A DNA stretch of 64,000 bases from Prevotella communis (GTDB lineage: Bacteria > Bacteroidota > Bacteroidia > Bacteroidales > Bacteroidaceae): NCBI RefSeq assembly GCF_022024115.1, contig NZ_CP091792.1, positions 2,852,001 through 2,916,000 of the forward strand, given 5' to 3'. Positions within the stretch are counted from its first letter, which is position 1, and each line of letters opens with the position of its first letter. The notes beneath the pieces are model-generated. The model searched no databases. It was not told where the DNA came from and worked only from the letters and a program-made list of their open reading frames with translations. The translations under genes were made by a program, and so were the position numbers. Positions 7,245 through 16,145 of this stretch are shown here, one piece after another.

Positions 7245-9704
7245 TTAATCCTGGAAATAGACACGCTTCACGCGGTTGCTGACACTGGTAAGTACCTCAT
7301 AAGGGATGGTCTCCAGCACATCACTCAGCACCGTTACAGGCAGGTTCTTACCAAAGATTTCCACGCTGTCACCTTCCTCGCATTGGATGTCTGTCACGTC
7401 AATCAGCGCCACATCCATACAGATATTGCCTACGTATTCGGCCTTTTGTCCGTTCACCAGACAATAGCAATGACGATTACCCAACTTACGGTTCAGTCCG
7501 TCGGCATAGCCAATAGGAATAGCTGCGATCACACTGTCACGCTCCAGTTTTCCCTTGCGGCTGTAGCCCACCGTCTCCTCCTTGGGCACACGGCGCAACT
7601 GCAGAATCGTGGTCTTCAATGTTGATACCGTAGAGAGGATATTATTGGTACGTGGGTCAACGCCATAGAGGCCAAGTCCCAGACGACACATATCCAACTG
7701 TCGCTCAGGGAAGTGCTCTATACCTGCCGAGTTATCTATATGACGGAGTATCTTGTGCGAGAAAGCAGCCTGTATCTTCTGACTGGCCTCATCAAAAACA
7801 CGGAACTGCGTTGCCGAGAAGTTATCGAAGTCGTCACTGTCTGAGCCCACGAAATGCGAGAATACAGAACGGGGAATGATGGCCGACTGATGTTTCAGCG
7901 AATCAATCAGTTCATCGATATCCTTCTTGGGATCAAAGCCCAGGCGGTGCATGCCGGTGTCCAGTTTAATATGCACAGGCCATCCTGTGATACCCTCATG
8001 ACGAGCAGCCTTCACCAGCGCATTCATCAATCGGAAAGAATACACCTCTGGTTCCAGGTCATAGTCAAAGAGCGTCTTAAACGATGACATCTCCGGGTTC
8101 ATCACGATGATATTCTGGGTGATACCAGCCTTTCGCAGCGTCACGCCCTCATCGGCCACGGCCACTGCCAGATAGTCCACGCGGTGGTCTTGCAGCGTCT
8201 TGGCAATCTCCACGGCGCCGGCGCCATAGGCATCAGCCTTGATCATGCACACCATCTTGGTCTCGGGCTTCAGGAATGAACGGTAATAGTTCAGGTTGTC
8301 CACCACCGCATTCAGATCCACCTCAAGAATCGTCTCGTGCACCTTCTGTTCCAACAGGTCGCTGATGCGCTCAAAACCAAACGGGCGGGCGCCCTTCAGC
8401 AACACGATCTCATCACGCATCGACTTAAAGACACTACTCTGCACAAAATCATCCACATTGGCAAAGAACCACTTCTGACCAATCTCTATCTGCGCAGCCT
8501 GACTGGAAATCTCCGGTCCGATACCTACGAACCGGTCGATACCACGCTTGGCTATCAGTTCCGACACCTCACGATACAACTCAGCCGACGACTCACCCGT
8601 CTGATAGATATCACTCAGAATCAACGTCTTACGTTTTCCTTCCTGTTCCGGACGACGGTTCATGAAGTCCAGTGCAATATCCAGGGAGTTCACGTCACTG
8701 TTATACGAATCATTAATCAACGTCAGTCCGCGCTGTCCCTCCTTCACTTCCAGTCGCATGGCGATAGGCTCCAGCTTTGGCATACGTTCGGCCAGTTCCT
8801 CGGGTGTCAGCCCCAGCGTCAGCGCCACCGTAGCACAAGTGATGGAGTTCTCGATACTGGCCTCATCGATAAACGGGATATCATAGCTGCCTTCTATACC
8901 TTTATATACATATGACACATGACTACCCTCTGTCTTGACATACATCGGAGCCTTATCGTTGAAACGGGACCATCCGATACGGTCGCCCTGATACTGCGAA
9001 CGACGCACGCAACGGCTCACCGTGTCATCATCAGAAGGATAAATCATGGTCTCCGTATTGCGGAAGAGCTGGAGCTTCTCCATACATTTCTCGTCCATAT
9101 TACGGAAATTCTCCTGATGGGCACTACCCAATGAGGTCAGGACACCGATTGTTGGCTGAATGATATCATGCAAGGCCAGCATCTCACCCGGTTCACTGAT
9201 ACCTGCCTCCAGCAAAGCCACCTTCGTCTGCTCGTTCAACAGCCAGACTGACAAAGGAACGCCAATCTGTGAGTTATAGCTCTTTGGCGAACGGGTCACC
9301 TTCATGGAGGGCGACAAAATCTGATACAGCCACTCTTTCACCCAGGTCTTACCGTTAGAGCCCGTGATACCTACCACAGGGATATCAAACTCATCACGGT
9401 GACGCTCGGCCAGGCGCTGCAAGGCAGCCAGTGGCGATGGAACCTTCAGAAAATTAGCATCAGCGAACTGTGCCTGATAATCCTCTGGCACCTGTTCTAC
9501 TACAAACGACCGAACCCCACGGCGGTAGAGTTCGGATATATATTTATGACCGTCATTGCGTTTAGTGCGCAAGGCGAAAAACAAAGTCTGCTCAGGGAAA
9601 CACAGAGAGCGACTGTCAGTAAGCAACCAACCTATGGTTGCATCCTTTTCACCATAGCGACGCGCCCCTATCAGGGTTGCCACCTTTTCAATTGTATATG
9701 TCAT
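7245..9704 (-). CDS. murF-alr: Bifunctional MurF ligase / alanine racemase
   Basis: An 819-residue fusion. Residues 1 to about 445 are MurF, which adds D-Ala-D-Ala to UDP-MurNAc-tripeptide. The ATP-binding GITGSNGKT lies at 112-120 and LINDSYNSD in the substrate half. Residues about 450-819 are alanine racemase, with the PLP lysine in KADAYGAG (K489) and a GYSRKG segment nearer the C-terminus. This fusion is the normal arrangement in Bacteroidetes; it makes D-Ala and uses it in peptidoglycan synthesis. The gene is transcribed divergently from purL across a 123-bp spacer. Confidence 0.93.
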   Translation of the reverse strand: MTYTIEKVATLIGARRYGEKDATIGWLLTDSRSLCFPEQTLFFALRTKRNDGHKYISELYRRGVRSFVVEQVPEDYQAQFADANFLKVPSPLAALQRLAERHRDEFDIPVVGITGSNGKTWVKEWLYQILSPSMKVTRSPKSYNSQIGVPLSVWLLNEQTKVALLEAGISEPGEMLALHDIIQPTIGVLTSLGSAHQENFRNMDEKCMEKLQLFRNTETMIYPSDDDTVSRCVRRSQYQGDRIGWSRFNDKAPMYVKTEGSHVSYVYKGIEGSYDIPFIDEASIENSITCATVALTLGLTPEELAERMPKLEPIAMRLEVKEGQRGLTLINDSYNSDVNSLDIALDFMNRRPEQEGKRKTLILSDIYQTGESSAELYREVSELIAKRGIDRFVGIGPEISSQAAQIEIGQKWFFANVDDFVQSSVFKSMRDEIVLLKGARPFGFERISDLLEQKVHETILEVDLNAVVDNLNYYRSFLKPETKMVCMIKADAYGAGAVEIAKTLQDHRVDYLAVAVADEGVTLRKAGITQNIIVMNPEMSSFKTLFDYDLEPEVYSFRLMNALVKAARHEGITGWPVHIKLDTGMHRLGFDPKKDIDELIDSLKHQSAIIPRSVFSHFVGSDSDDFDNFSATQFRVFDEASQKIQAAFSHKILRHIDNSAGIEHFPERQLDMCRLGLGLYGVDPRTNNILSTVSTLKTTILQLRRVPKEETVGYSRKGKLERDSVIAAIPIGYADGLNRKLGNRHCYCLVNGQKAEYVGNICMDVALIDVTDIQCEEGDSVEIFGKNLPVTVLSDVLETIPYEVLTSVSNRVKRVYFQD

Positions 9705-9731
9705 AGTATCGTATTTTAATTTTCAAGACGC

Positions 9732-9792
9732 AAAGGTACAATAAAATTTTCAATTATCAATTATCAATTATCAATTTTTATTTGTACCTTTG
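9732..9792. promoter_or_regulatory. Divergent promoter spacer of murF-alr and purL with a 7-bp tandem repeat
   Basis: On the plus strand TACCTTTG at 9785-9792 fits the -7 box for purL. On the minus strand TACCTTTG (complement of 9732-9739) fits the one for murF-alr. Between them CAATTAT is repeated about 3.6 times (9751-9776). No TTTG box is found at the right spacing on either side, so only the -7 elements are supported. Confidence 0.45.
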
Positions 9793-9827
9793 CAGCCAAA
9801 TTTCAAACTTATAGATAATCAGGTAAT

Positions 9828-12800
9828 ATGATTCTTTTCTTCAAGACCCCTCAGAAGAGCGTGATTGCCACGCAGGTGGACCATCAGCTCACACAAGCAG
9901 AAGTACAAGAACTTTGTTGGCTCTATGGCAATGCCGAGCCTGTTGACGCCCAGACTATGGAAGGTTTCTTCGTCGGTCCGCGTCGCGAAATGGTGACCCC
10001 TTGGTCAACGAATGCTGTTGAGATAACTCAGAATATGGGACTCAGCGGCATTTCTCGTATAGAAGAGTATTTTGCTGTTGCTTCGAAAGATGCCGAGCAC
10101 GACGAGATGCTTCAGCGCATGTACGAAGGACTGAATCAGGATATCTTTACGATTAACATCAAGCCAGAGCCCATTAAGTATGTGGACAATCTGGAGGAGT
10201 ACAACGAGAAAGAGGGACTGGCTCTCTCTCCTGAGGAGATTGAATACCTCCACGGACTGGAGAAGCAGAACGGCCGTCCTCTGACTGACTCAGAGATTTT
10301 CGGTTTTGCACAGATCAACTCTGAGCACTGCCGTCACAAGATCTTTGGTGGTACATTCATCATTGACGGCCAGGAGATGGAGAGTTCGCTCTTCGCCATG
10401 ATTAAGAAGACGACGCAGGAGAACCCCAACAAGATTCTCTCTGCCTATAAAGATAATGTGGCCTTTGCGCAGGGACCTGTCGTAGAACAGTTTGCTCCTG
10501 CTGATCAGTCAACCAGCGACTGGTTCCGCATCAAGGATATCGAGAGCGTTATCTCGCTGAAGGCTGAGACCCACAACTTCCCCACAACCGTAGAGCCATT
10601 CAACGGTGCTGCAACAGGTACTGGTGGTGAGATCCGCGACCGTATGGGCGGTGGCGTAGGTTCATGGCCTATCGCAGGTACAGCTGTATATATGACAGCC
10701 TACCCCCGTCTGACTGACGATGACAAGCTGACTCGCGACTGGGAGAACATCATCCCCGTTCGCCAGTGGCTGTACCAGACACCTGAGCAGATTCTGATCA
10801 AGGCTTCAAATGGTGCTTCTGACTTCGGTAACAAGTTCGGTCAGCCACTGATTTGTGGTTCTGTGCTTACCTTTGAACATCAGGAGCCCAACGACACCAA
10901 GTATGCTTATGACAAGGTTATCATGCTGGCTGGTGGTGTTGGTTATGGTACTAAGCGTGACTGCCTGAAGAAAGAGCCTCAGAAGGGTAACAAGGTGGTC
11001 GTAGTAGGTGGTGATAACTACCGCATCGGTCTTGGTGGCGGTTCTGTATCATCTGTTGATACCGGTCGCTACAGCAATGGTATCGAGCTGAACGCCGTTC
11101 AGCGTGCTAACCCTGAAATGCAGAAGCGTGCCTACAACCTGGTGCGTGCGCTCTGCGAAGAGGATGTGAACCCCGTTGTTTCTATCCACGACCACGGTTC
11201 TGCCGGTCACCTGAACTGTCTCTCTGAGCTCGTTGAGGAGTGCGGTGGTGAGATCGACATGACCAAACTGCCAATTGGTGACAAGACTCTGAGCTCTAAG
11301 GAGATCATCGCTAACGAGAGTCAGGAGCGTATGGGCTTGCTCATTGACGAGAAGCACATCGAACATGTGCGTAAGATTGCTGAGCGCGAGCGTGCTCCGC
11401 TGTATGTGGTTGGTGAGACCACAGGCGATGCCCACTTCTCATTCAAGCAGGGCGACGGCGTTAAGCCATTCGACCTGGATGTGGCTCAGATGTTCGGTCA
11501 CTCACCCAAGACCATCATGAAGGATAATACTGTAGAGCGCCACTATCAGGACGTTACCTACAGTCAGGATAAGATTAACGAGTACCTCGACCGCGTGCTC
11601 CAGCTTGAGGCTGTGGCTTGTAAGGACTGGTTGACTAACAAGGTCGACCGTTCGGTTACAGGTAAGATTGCACGTCAGCAGTGTCAGGGTGAGATTCAGC
11701 TGCCTCTGAGCGACTGCGGTGTTGTGGCCCTCGACTATCGTGGCGTGAAGGGTATAGCTACAGCCCTGGGGCATGCGCCTCAGGCCGGTCTGGCTAATCC
11801 TGCTGCCGGTTCTGTGCTCTCTGTAGCTGAGGCACTGACAAATATCGTCTGGGCTCCACTCGCTGAGGGTATGGATTCTCTCTCACTCTCTGCCAACTGG
11901 ATGTGGCCCTGCCGCTCTCAGGAGGGTGAGGATGCCCGTCTGTACGAGGGTGTTAAGGCGCTGAGCGATTTCTGCTGCGACCTGCACATCAACGTACCTA
12001 CAGGTAAGGACTCTCTGTCACTCTCTCAGCAGTATCCTAATGGCGAGAAGATTATCTCTCCAGGAACAGTCATCGTATCTGCCGGTGGCGAGGTTTCTGA
12101 CATCAAGAAGGTGGTAAGCCCTGTATTGGTTAACGACAAGAATGCATCTCTCTATCATATCGACTTCTCATTCGACGAGCAGCGTCTGGGCGGTTCTGCC
12201 TTTGCCCAGAGTCTGGGTAAGGTAGGCGACGATGTGCCTACCGTGAAGAACGCTGAGTACTTCGCAGATGCCTTCATGGCTGTTCAGGAGATGATCAACC
12301 GCGGATGGATCCTGGCTGGTCACGATATCTCTGCCGGTGGTTTGATTACTACCCTGCTCGAGATGTGCTTCGCCAACCAGAAGGGTGGTATGCATATCAA
12401 CCTGCACGACATCTGCAAGGATGGCGACGTAGTGAAGGCCCTCTTCGCTGAGAACCCCGGTGTGGTTATCGAGGTAAGCGATGAGCATAAGCAGGAGTTT
12501 GCCGACTTCATGGAGGAGCAGGGTGTAGGCTTTGCCAAGATTGGTTACTCGGTACCTGAGAGCCGCAACATCGTAGTAAAGGCTGGCGACAAGGAGCTGA
12601 CTTTCGACATCGATGCACTCCGTGACACATGGTATAAGACTTCTTACCTGCTCGACCGCAAGCAGAGCTTCAATGGCAAGGCTGCAGAGCGTTTCGCTAA
12701 CTATAAGAAGCAGCCTCTGGAGATGAAGTTCAACAAGGACTTCACTGGCAAGCTCTCTCAGTATGGCATCTCTGCCGACCGCCGTCAGCCCTCTGGCATC

Positions 12801-13538
12801 AAGGCAGCCATCATCCGTGAGAAGGGTACCAACGGTGAGCGCGAGATGGCTTACTGCCTGTACCTGGCTGGTTTCGACGTGAAGGACGTGATGATGACCG
12901 ACCTGATTTCTGGTCGCGAGACACTCGAGGATATCAACATGATTGTATTCTGCGGTGGTTTCTCTAACTCCGACGTACTTGGTTCTGCTAAGGGTTGGGC
13001 TGGTGCCTTCCTCTTCAATCCTAAGGCTAAGGAGGCACTGGATAAGTTCTATGCCCGCGAGGACACCCTCTCACTGGGTATCTGTAACGGTTGTCAGCTG
13101 ATGGTTGAACTCGGCCTGACAGGTGCCAAGGGTGCCAAGATGCTGCACAACGACTCTCACAAGTTCGAGAGTGAGTTCATCTCGTTGAGCATTCCCCAGA
13201 ACAACTCTGTGATGTTCGGTTCTCTGAGCGGCAACAAGCTCGGTCTGTGGGTAGCCCACGGAGAAGGTAAGTTCTCACTGCCCGAGGCTGAGAGTGCTTA
13301 CAACGTGATTGCGAAGTACAACTATGCTGGCTATCCCGCTAATCCTAACGGTTCTGACTACAATGTGGCAGGTATCTGCTCTGCCGATGGCCGTCATCTC
13401 TGCATGATGCCTCACCTGGAGCGTGCCGTATTCCCCTGGCAGAACGCATGGTATCCAGCTGACCGCCGCAATGACGAGGTAACACCTTGGATTGAGGCCT
13501 TCGTCAACGCACGTAAGTGGGTAGAGGAAAGAATCTAG
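9828..13538 (+). CDS. purL: Phosphoribosylformylglycinamidine synthase, single-chain type
   Basis: A 1236-residue enzyme of de novo purine synthesis that converts FGAR, glutamine and ATP to FGAM. An N-terminal domain is followed by two AIRS-type synthetase halves (ETHNFPTTVEPFNGAATGTG near residue 247 marks the FGAR/ATP site) and a C-terminal class I glutaminase. The nucleophile C1086 lies in LGICNGCQLM, with the PHLERAVFPWQ end completing the triad. The length matches the large proteobacterial/Bacteroidetes type rather than the three-subunit PurSLQ. Codon use looks strongly biased (GGT, CTG, AAG), which suggests high expression. Confidence 0.95.
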   Translation: MILFFKTPQKSVIATQVDHQLTQAEVQELCWLYGNAEPVDAQTMEGFFVGPRREMVTPWSTNAVEITQNMGLSGISRIEEYFAVASKDAEHDEMLQRMYEGLNQDIFTINIKPEPIKYVDNLEEYNEKEGLALSPEEIEYLHGLEKQNGRPLTDSEIFGFAQINSEHCRHKIFGGTFIIDGQEMESSLFAMIKKTTQENPNKILSAYKDNVAFAQGPVVEQFAPADQSTSDWFRIKDIESVISLKAETHNFPTTVEPFNGAATGTGGEIRDRMGGGVGSWPIAGTAVYMTAYPRLTDDDKLTRDWENIIPVRQWLYQTPEQILIKASNGASDFGNKFGQPLICGSVLTFEHQEPNDTKYAYDKVIMLAGGVGYGTKRDCLKKEPQKGNKVVVVGGDNYRIGLGGGSVSSVDTGRYSNGIELNAVQRANPEMQKRAYNLVRALCEEDVNPVVSIHDHGSAGHLNCLSELVEECGGEIDMTKLPIGDKTLSSKEIIANESQERMGLLIDEKHIEHVRKIAERERAPLYVVGETTGDAHFSFKQGDGVKPFDLDVAQMFGHSPKTIMKDNTVERHYQDVTYSQDKINEYLDRVLQLEAVACKDWLTNKVDRSVTGKIARQQCQGEIQLPLSDCGVVALDYRGVKGIATALGHAPQAGLANPAAGSVLSVAEALTNIVWAPLAEGMDSLSLSANWMWPCRSQEGEDARLYEGVKALSDFCCDLHINVPTGKDSLSLSQQYPNGEKIISPGTVIVSAGGEVSDIKKVVSPVLVNDKNASLYHIDFSFDEQRLGGSAFAQSLGKVGDDVPTVKNAEYFADAFMAVQEMINRGWILAGHDISAGGLITTLLEMCFANQKGGMHINLHDICKDGDVVKALFAENPGVVIEVSDEHKQEFADFMEEQGVGFAKIGYSVPESRNIVVKAGDKELTFDIDALRDTWYKTSYLLDRKQSFNGKAAERFANYKKQPLEMKFNKDFTGKLSQYGISADRRQPSGIKAAIIREKGTNGEREMAYCLYLAGFDVKDVMMTDLISGRETLEDINMIVFCGGFSNSDVLGSAKGWAGAFLFNPKAKEALDKFYAREDTLSLGICNGCQLMVELGLTGAKGAKMLHNDSHKFESEFISLSIPQNNSVMFGSLSGNKLGLWVAHGEGKFSLPEAESAYNVIAKYNYAGYPANPNGSDYNVAGICSADGRHLCMMPHLERAVFPWQNAWYPADRRNDEVTPWIEAFVNARKWVEERI

Positions 13539-13551
13539 GAGAATTCTGGAA

Positions 13552-13579
13552 ATCCTAGGCTTTCCTAGGATATCCTAGG
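13552..13579 (+). repeat. CCTAGG hairpin/tandem repeat between purL and the chromate genes
   Basis: ATCCTAGG at 13552-13559 and CCTAGGAT at 13564-13571 form a perfect 8-bp stem with loop CTTT. A further ATCCTAGG follows at 13572-13579. There is no T run, so it is not a normal terminator; it could be an mRNA-processing or attenuation structure ahead of the next gene, or simple repeat expansion. Confidence 0.5.
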
Positions 13580-13591
13580 TTATCCTATAAT

Positions 13592-14143
13592 ATGAAAATA
13601 ATGAATATCTATTGGGATTCATTTAAGACTTTCTTTCACATTGGCATATTCACCCTTGGTGGTGGATATGCCATGATACCCTTGATAGAGGAGGAAGTGG
13701 TAAACAAGAAGAAATGGGTGTCGCGTGAGGAGTTTCTCGACCTCATCGCCATTGCACAGAGTTGTCCGGGTGTCTTTGCTATCAACATCAGCATCTTCAT
13801 CGGCTACAAACTGCGCAAGATTCGTGGCGCCATCGCCACCGCCCTTGGCACTGCCCTACCCTCGTTCCTCATCATCCTCATGATAGCCATGTTCTTCCAT
13901 CGTTTCGAGGATAATCCCGTGGTAGCAGCCATCTTCCGCGGCATCCGTCCTGCGGTGGTAGCACTCATTGCCGTACCTACGTTCAATCTGGCCAAGAGCG
14001 CCAAGATATCGTGGGTCAACTGCTGGATACCGATTGCAGGAGCGTTGCTGATCTGGCTTTTGGGTGTATCACCAATTTATATTATCCTAGCGGCAGGCAT
14101 CGGTGGCTATGTCTATGGCAAATACATCAAGCCAACGGAATGA
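13592..14143 (+). CDS. Chromate transporter, first half-length CHR subunit
   Basis: A 183-residue membrane protein of the CHR family. FHIGIFTLGGGYAMIPLIEEE at residues 12-32 and AIAQSCPGVFAINISIFIGY are the conserved CHR signatures. Bacteroidetes often encode the carrier as two half-size proteins, and the second half lies 50 bp downstream. By family the pair exports chromate or a related anion; many such pairs have no proven substrate. It is separated from purL by a CCTAGG repeat hairpin and may share its transcript. Confidence 0.82.
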   Translation: MKIMNIYWDSFKTFFHIGIFTLGGGYAMIPLIEEEVVNKKKWVSREEFLDLIAIAQSCPGVFAINISIFIGYKLRKIRGAIATALGTALPSFLIILMIAMFFHRFEDNPVVAAIFRGIRPAVVALIAVPTFNLAKSAKISWVNCWIPIAGALLIWLLGVSPIYIILAAGIGGYVYGKYIKPTE

Positions 14144-14193
14144 TTTGAAGAAAGAATTCGTGTAATTCGTATAATTCGTTGTTAAAAAAGAAA

Positions 14194-14775
14194 ATGGACA
14201 TTGTTCTTCTATACATACAGTTGTTTGTCACCTTCTTCCAGATTGGTCTGTTTGGATTCGGAGGAGGCTACGGCATGCTGTCACTTATTCAGACGAAGGT
14301 AGTGCCCGACTGGATTACCACGACCCAGTTTACTGATATTGTGGCTATCAGTCAGATGACCCCCGGCCCTATTGGCATCAACTCTGCCACCTATTGCGGC
14401 TACATGGCTTGCCATAATGCCGGACTGAGCACATCTATGTCAATCCTTGGTTCCTGCGTTGCTACATTTGCCCTTGTGCTGCCATCACTCATCCTGATGA
14501 TTATCATTGCCAAGATGTTCATCAAATACATGAACACACCCGCAGTACAGTCGGTCTTCAATGGCCTGCGCCCTGCAGTCGTCGGTCTGCTGGCTGCAGC
14601 CACCCTCTTACTGTGCAACAAGGAGAATTTCTCCGCACCCAGCGAGGATATGTGGCAGTTCTGCATCAGCGTGATTCTCTTCGCCGCCACGTTCATCGGC
14701 ACCAAGGTATATAAGGTGAACCCCATCCACATGATAGCGATGGCAGGTTTCGCAGGCCTCCTGCTGCTCTACTGA
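14194..14775 (+). CDS. Chromate transporter, second half-length CHR subunit
   Basis: A 193-residue CHR protein with FFQIGLFGFGGGYGMLSLIQ near the start and AISQMTPGPIGINSATYCGY, paired with the preceding CHR gene. The ATG at 14194 was chosen over an upstream in-frame TTG (14179) because the TTG region overlaps an AATTCGT(G/A)T tandem repeat (14155-14181) and adds only five residues. Five or six membrane segments are predicted. The two halves probably form one carrier. Confidence 0.8.
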   Translation: MDIVLLYIQLFVTFFQIGLFGFGGGYGMLSLIQTKVVPDWITTTQFTDIVAISQMTPGPIGINSATYCGYMACHNAGLSTSMSILGSCVATFALVLPSLILMIIIAKMFIKYMNTPAVQSVFNGLRPAVVGLLAAATLLLCNKENFSAPSEDMWQFCISVILFAATFIGTKVYKVNPIHMIAMAGFAGLLLLY

Positions 14776-14822
14776 CAATTCATTCATTAATCAATCAATA
14801 ATTAACTAAAAACTACAAAACT

Positions 14823-15842
14823 ATGACTAAAAGACATCTTCTCCCGTTCTGCATGATGGCACTGTGTACCATCTGTCTCCATGCCCAGCCTCGCAACCAC
14901 CACCGTCGCATGGCCTTTTCCACGGATACCGTGATGGCCCACGACCCTGTGATGGCCTACGAGAACGGCACCTATCACCTGCTTTCTACAGGCATGGGCA
15001 TTCAGTGGGCCACGTCGAAAGACCGCAAGACATGGGTGATGCAACCCACGCCGTTTATCGAACAGATTCCGCAATGGACACACGACTCCGTACCTGGTTT
15101 CCGCAACCATGTATGGGCTCCGGATATCATCCGTTGGCACGACCGCTGGTGGTTGGCCTACAGCTGCTCCACCTTTGGCAAGAACACTTCAGCCATCGGT
15201 CTGATGTCAGCCTCATCACTCACAGGGCAGTGGAAAGATGAGGGTTGTATCGTGGCCTCCAAGGAGAAACGTGACAACTGGAATGCCATTGATCCCTGCT
15301 TCGTTATTGACGACAACGACCAGCCATGGCTCACATGGGGCTCTTTCTGGGACGGCATACAGATTGCAAGATTAACTCTCTCTCATTTTTCATCTCTCAT
15401 TTCTCCCCCCGTCACCATTGCCCGTCGTTACCAGCCTAACGATCCCAATGCTGCCGAGAACCCCACGTCCAAGTTTGCCGGACGCAATGCCATTGAGGCA
15501 CCTTTCATCTTGAAGCATGATGGCTACTATTATCTCTTCGTTTCGTGGGACTACTGTTGTCGTGGTGCCCAGAGCAACTACCGCGTAGCCGTAGGACGCT
15601 CAAAACAGGTAACTGGTCCTTATCTCGACCGCGAAGGTCGTGACATGCTTCACGGCGGAGGCACTCTCTTCCTGGAGGGCGACAAAACGGAGTTTGAGGC
15701 CGCAGGCCATTGCGCAGCCTACGACATGAACGGCGAGAGCATCTTCATCTGCCACGGCTACTCTGCCCGTCTCAATGGTGCCGCCCTGCTCATCCAGAAG
15801 CCCATCAAATGGACCCGTGACCAGTGGCCGTACTTGGAATAG
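14823..15842 (+). CDS. Secreted GH43 glycosidase, arabinanase-like
   Basis: A 339-residue protein with an N-terminal signal peptide ending near LHAQ (residue 22). The five-bladed GH43 fold is indicated by three acidic motifs: HDPVM (base D41), NAIDPCF and NAIEAPFI (the acid Glu). HVWAPDI and WLTWGSFW are typical of endo-alpha-1,5-arabinanases. It probably cleaves arabinan side chains of pectin. About residues 183-195 (TLSHFSSLISPP) are encoded by a CT-rich repetitive stretch at 15369-15411 that resembles the intergenic tandem repeats of this genome. It does not sit in a SusC/D locus here. Arabinofuranosidase activity is an alternative. Confidence 0.8.
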   Translation: MTKRHLLPFCMMALCTICLHAQPRNHHRRMAFSTDTVMAHDPVMAYENGTYHLLSTGMGIQWATSKDRKTWVMQPTPFIEQIPQWTHDSVPGFRNHVWAPDIIRWHDRWWLAYSCSTFGKNTSAIGLMSASSLTGQWKDEGCIVASKEKRDNWNAIDPCFVIDDNDQPWLTWGSFWDGIQIARLTLSHFSSLISPPVTIARRYQPNDPNAAENPTSKFAGRNAIEAPFILKHDGYYYLFVSWDYCCRGAQSNYRVAVGRSKQVTGPYLDREGRDMLHGGGTLFLEGDKTEFEAAGHCAAYDMNGESIFICHGYSARLNGAALLIQKPIKWTRDQWPYLE

Positions 15843-15928
15843 ACCGCCTTCTCATCCCAATCCTACAAGTTTCACTTAGAAAAACAGGCAATTCGTTGAA
15901 CAGATTTTCCCATGTTTTTTCATCTGCT

Positions 15929-16109
15929 TATCTTTGCATCGTGAAATATGGTTAGTGATTAGCGAAAAGGTTAGAGTTTATAGTTAAAGGTAAAACATTG
16001 TTTTAGGTTATCATTAATAATCAGGAAAACTTAATTCTAATTATTAGGTTATTTTTTTTCATAGCAAAAATGGTTGAGGGATCCCCGTCGTGAGATGGGG
16101 ATTTTTTTT
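15929..16109 (+). ncRNA. Candidate small RNA ending in a long hairpin
   Basis: A -7 box TATCTTTG at 15929-15936, with TTTT at the -33 position 20 bases upstream, would start an RNA near 15943. The RNA contains no convincing reading frame and would end in a 9-bp stem with GTGA loop followed by eight T (16081-16109). The predicted length is about 165 nt. The 3' 103 bp are duplicated exactly at 22220-22322. It could instead be a non-transcribed repeat with a fortuitous promoter. Confidence 0.35.
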
Positions 16110-16110
16110 G
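16008..16110 (+). repeat. 103-bp hairpin repeat, copy 1
   Basis: Identical to 22220-22322. The core folds as one long hairpin: CATAGCA at 16060-16066 pairs with TGCTATG, an A run pairs with a T run, and ATCCCCGTC-GTGA-GATGGGGAT forms the tip, with a ten-base bulge on the left side. The copy lies between the 3' ends of the GH43 gene and the Y1 transposase gene. A 12-base box TTTCACTTAGAA is found 126 bp upstream here, but directly abuts the repeat in copy 2. Confidence 0.8.
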
Positions 16111-16145
16111 TGCTATGAAATAGCATCCATATTTCAATAAAGCCT